In this document: positions 51,485-52,041 of the stretch, piece by piece
Position numbering within the stretch: the stretch's first letter is position 1
How the letters are laid out: each line of letters starts with the position of its first letter
Origin: Candidatus Nomurabacteria bacterium
GTDB taxonomy: Bacteria > Patescibacteriota > Minisyncoccia > Phycocordibacterales > UBA9973
DNA length: 52,041 nt
Assembly: GCA_026395995.1 (NCBI GenBank)
Contig: JAPLXQ010000013.1
Coordinates: forward strand, 1-52,041
Direction of reading: 5' to 3'
The notes under the pieces: generated by a model
Seen by the model: only the letters and a program-made list of their open reading frames with translations
The model's database searches: none
What the model was told of the DNA's origin: nothing
Position numbers and translations under genes: made by a program

Positions 51485-51512
51485 AAAAACCAACCTTACA
51501 GGGTTAGTTTTT
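51484..51512 (+). terminator. Imperfect terminator after topA
   Basis: AACCAACC/GGTTAGTT with one mismatch, loop of 6, A7 before and T5 after. It may act in both directions. Confidence 0.65.
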
Positions 51513-51518
51513 AACTAA

Positions 51519-51731
51519 TTATTCTATTCCTAATTCTTTTAATTCTTTTTTAAATTTATTCTTAATAAGAAAAACAATAAAATTACCACTCCAATCAGCC
51601 ATTAAAGCTAACCAGATAACAGTGGGGCAAAAAATTGTTCCACATGGATCTAATCTATATTTAATAGAAATTAAAATAATTATTACAAAAATAGTTGTAA
51701 TAATAAACGGGAAAATAAGTTTTCTTTTCAT
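51519..51731 (-). CDS. Small two-helix membrane protein, 70 aa
   Basis: Not recognised. A basic start (MKRKL) precedes TM1 (about 6-24), a Cys-containing loop (DPCGTIFCPT, two cysteines that could form an extracytoplasmic disulfide), TM2 (about 37-56) and a basic C-terminus. No clear promoter close to the ATG. It converges with topA. Confidence 0.6.
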   Translation of the reverse strand: MKRKLIFPFIITTIFVIIILISIKYRLDPCGTIFCPTVIWLALMADWSGNFIVFLIKNKFKKELKELGIE

Positions 51732-51795
51732 TTTATTAAAAGTTTAAATTGTTAATACTATTTTCTTTAAATTACCATAAAATACATTATTTAGC

Positions 51796-51826
51796 AAACA
51801 GCTCTAGGTCTTGCCTAGAGCTGTTT
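51796..51826 (-). terminator. Hairpin containing the stop codon of the last gene
   Basis: 13-bp perfect stem AAACAGCTCTAGG/CCTAGAGCTGTTT with a 5-base loop. The minus-strand TAG (51817-51815) lies in the first arm. The 3' arm ends in T3 only, so termination may be weak. Confidence 0.65.
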
Positions 51827-52041
51827 ATAATCTAACCATGAAAAAATTTCATTATTAAAATCTTTAGTATTTGGGAAATAATTAGGAAATGATTCTTTGC
51901 TTATTATTTTCCCTTCAGTTCTATATATTCCAAAGTAATCTAAATAACTTGAATGTTCGTAACCTCTTAAGAAATCTAAGGTTTCTTTTTTGTTTCTAAT
52001 TCCCTTCTCTTTCCAATCTTTCTGAATTAACTTTACTGGAT
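51815..52041 (-). CDS. Unknown protein, C-terminal 74 residues (5' end cut)
   Basis: The frame is open to the window edge. The visible part is charged and aromatic (FLRGYEHSSYLDYFGIYRTE, FPNYFPNTKDF, IFSWLDYKQL), soluble and unrecognised. Coding is supported by an uninterrupted frame of 74 codons in AT-rich sequence and by a stem-loop at its end. The start codon lies outside the window. Confidence 0.6.
   Translation of the reverse strand, partial: PVKLIQKDWKEKGIRNKKETLDFLRGYEHSSYLDYFGIYRTEGKIISKESFPNYFPNTKDFNNEIFSWLDYKQL

Overview
The window looks like a chromosomal segment of an AT-rich member of the Candidate Phyla Radiation (Patescibacteria), most likely the Parcubacteria side. Support: a 16S rRNA with CPR-style substitutions at the 27F and 515F primer sites; small, mostly housekeeping genes with few metabolic enzymes; a DnaX without the usual four-cysteine zinc module; PnuC-NadR NAD salvage; large secreted surface proteins; and many short uncharacterised genes. 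Of 51 CDS ends I read, 42 stop with TAA, 8 with TAG and 1 with TGA. There is little sign of Shine-Dalgarno initiation. Instead many genes have a -10 box 6 to 8 bases before the start codon, which implies leaderless mRNAs.

Layout. 1-818: 5' half of a 16S gene on the minus strand, with a long leader and promoter, diverging from a small unknown gene. 1685-3491 (minus): MscL, a tiny DUF5670-like membrane protein, DUF167, and two unknowns (one RipA-like). 3571-8841 (plus): secG, an oligopeptide-type solute-binding protein, RNase J and an MFS transporter. 8879-14667 (minus): K+ channel, DoxX, BaiN/YhiN flavoprotein, a small conserved protein, a zeta-like P-loop kinase next to a degenerate protein-kinase-fold protein, a DsbB plus thioredoxin-like pair, and coiled-coil unknowns. 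14721-15452: a REP-associated tyrosine transposase (RAYT) with three copies of one palindrome, one of them inside its own coding sequence. 15450-16634: secreted TIM-barrel-like unknown.

17063-30406 (minus) is a 13-kb surface locus. It encodes a 2642-residue repeat adhesin, a second secreted beta-rich protein with a similar C-terminus, a DUF916-like membrane-anchored Ig protein, a dockerin-bearing secreted protein and two membrane-anchored cohesin proteins. The last five genes are tightly packed. It reads as a cohesin-dockerin display system merged with a WxL/DUF916-like arrangement and is the strongest candidate for an undescribed system here.

30458-35297 (minus): RlmB, a histidine phosphatase with an altered active-site motif, a gene relic, a KAP P-loop NTPase, a Nudix hydrolase, a zeta-like kinase and an unknown. 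35458-37303 (plus): tRNA-Gln followed by two cassettes, each starting with the tRNA 3' tail, a promoter and a conserved hairpin leader; they encode a TraB-like lipoprotein and a small membrane protein. 37482-39173: the pnuC-nadR operon. 39200-45134 (minus): dnaX, an unknown, a PaaX/Cas2-like gene between inverted hairpin repeats, a HEXXH protein, a tRNA-dihydrouridine synthase carrying in-frame palindromic insertions, ftsQ and serS. 45175-51484: dprA, a BspA/peptidoglycan-binding surface protein (minus) and topA. 51519-52041: small unknowns. No 23S or 5S rRNA, CRISPR array or integrase was seen.
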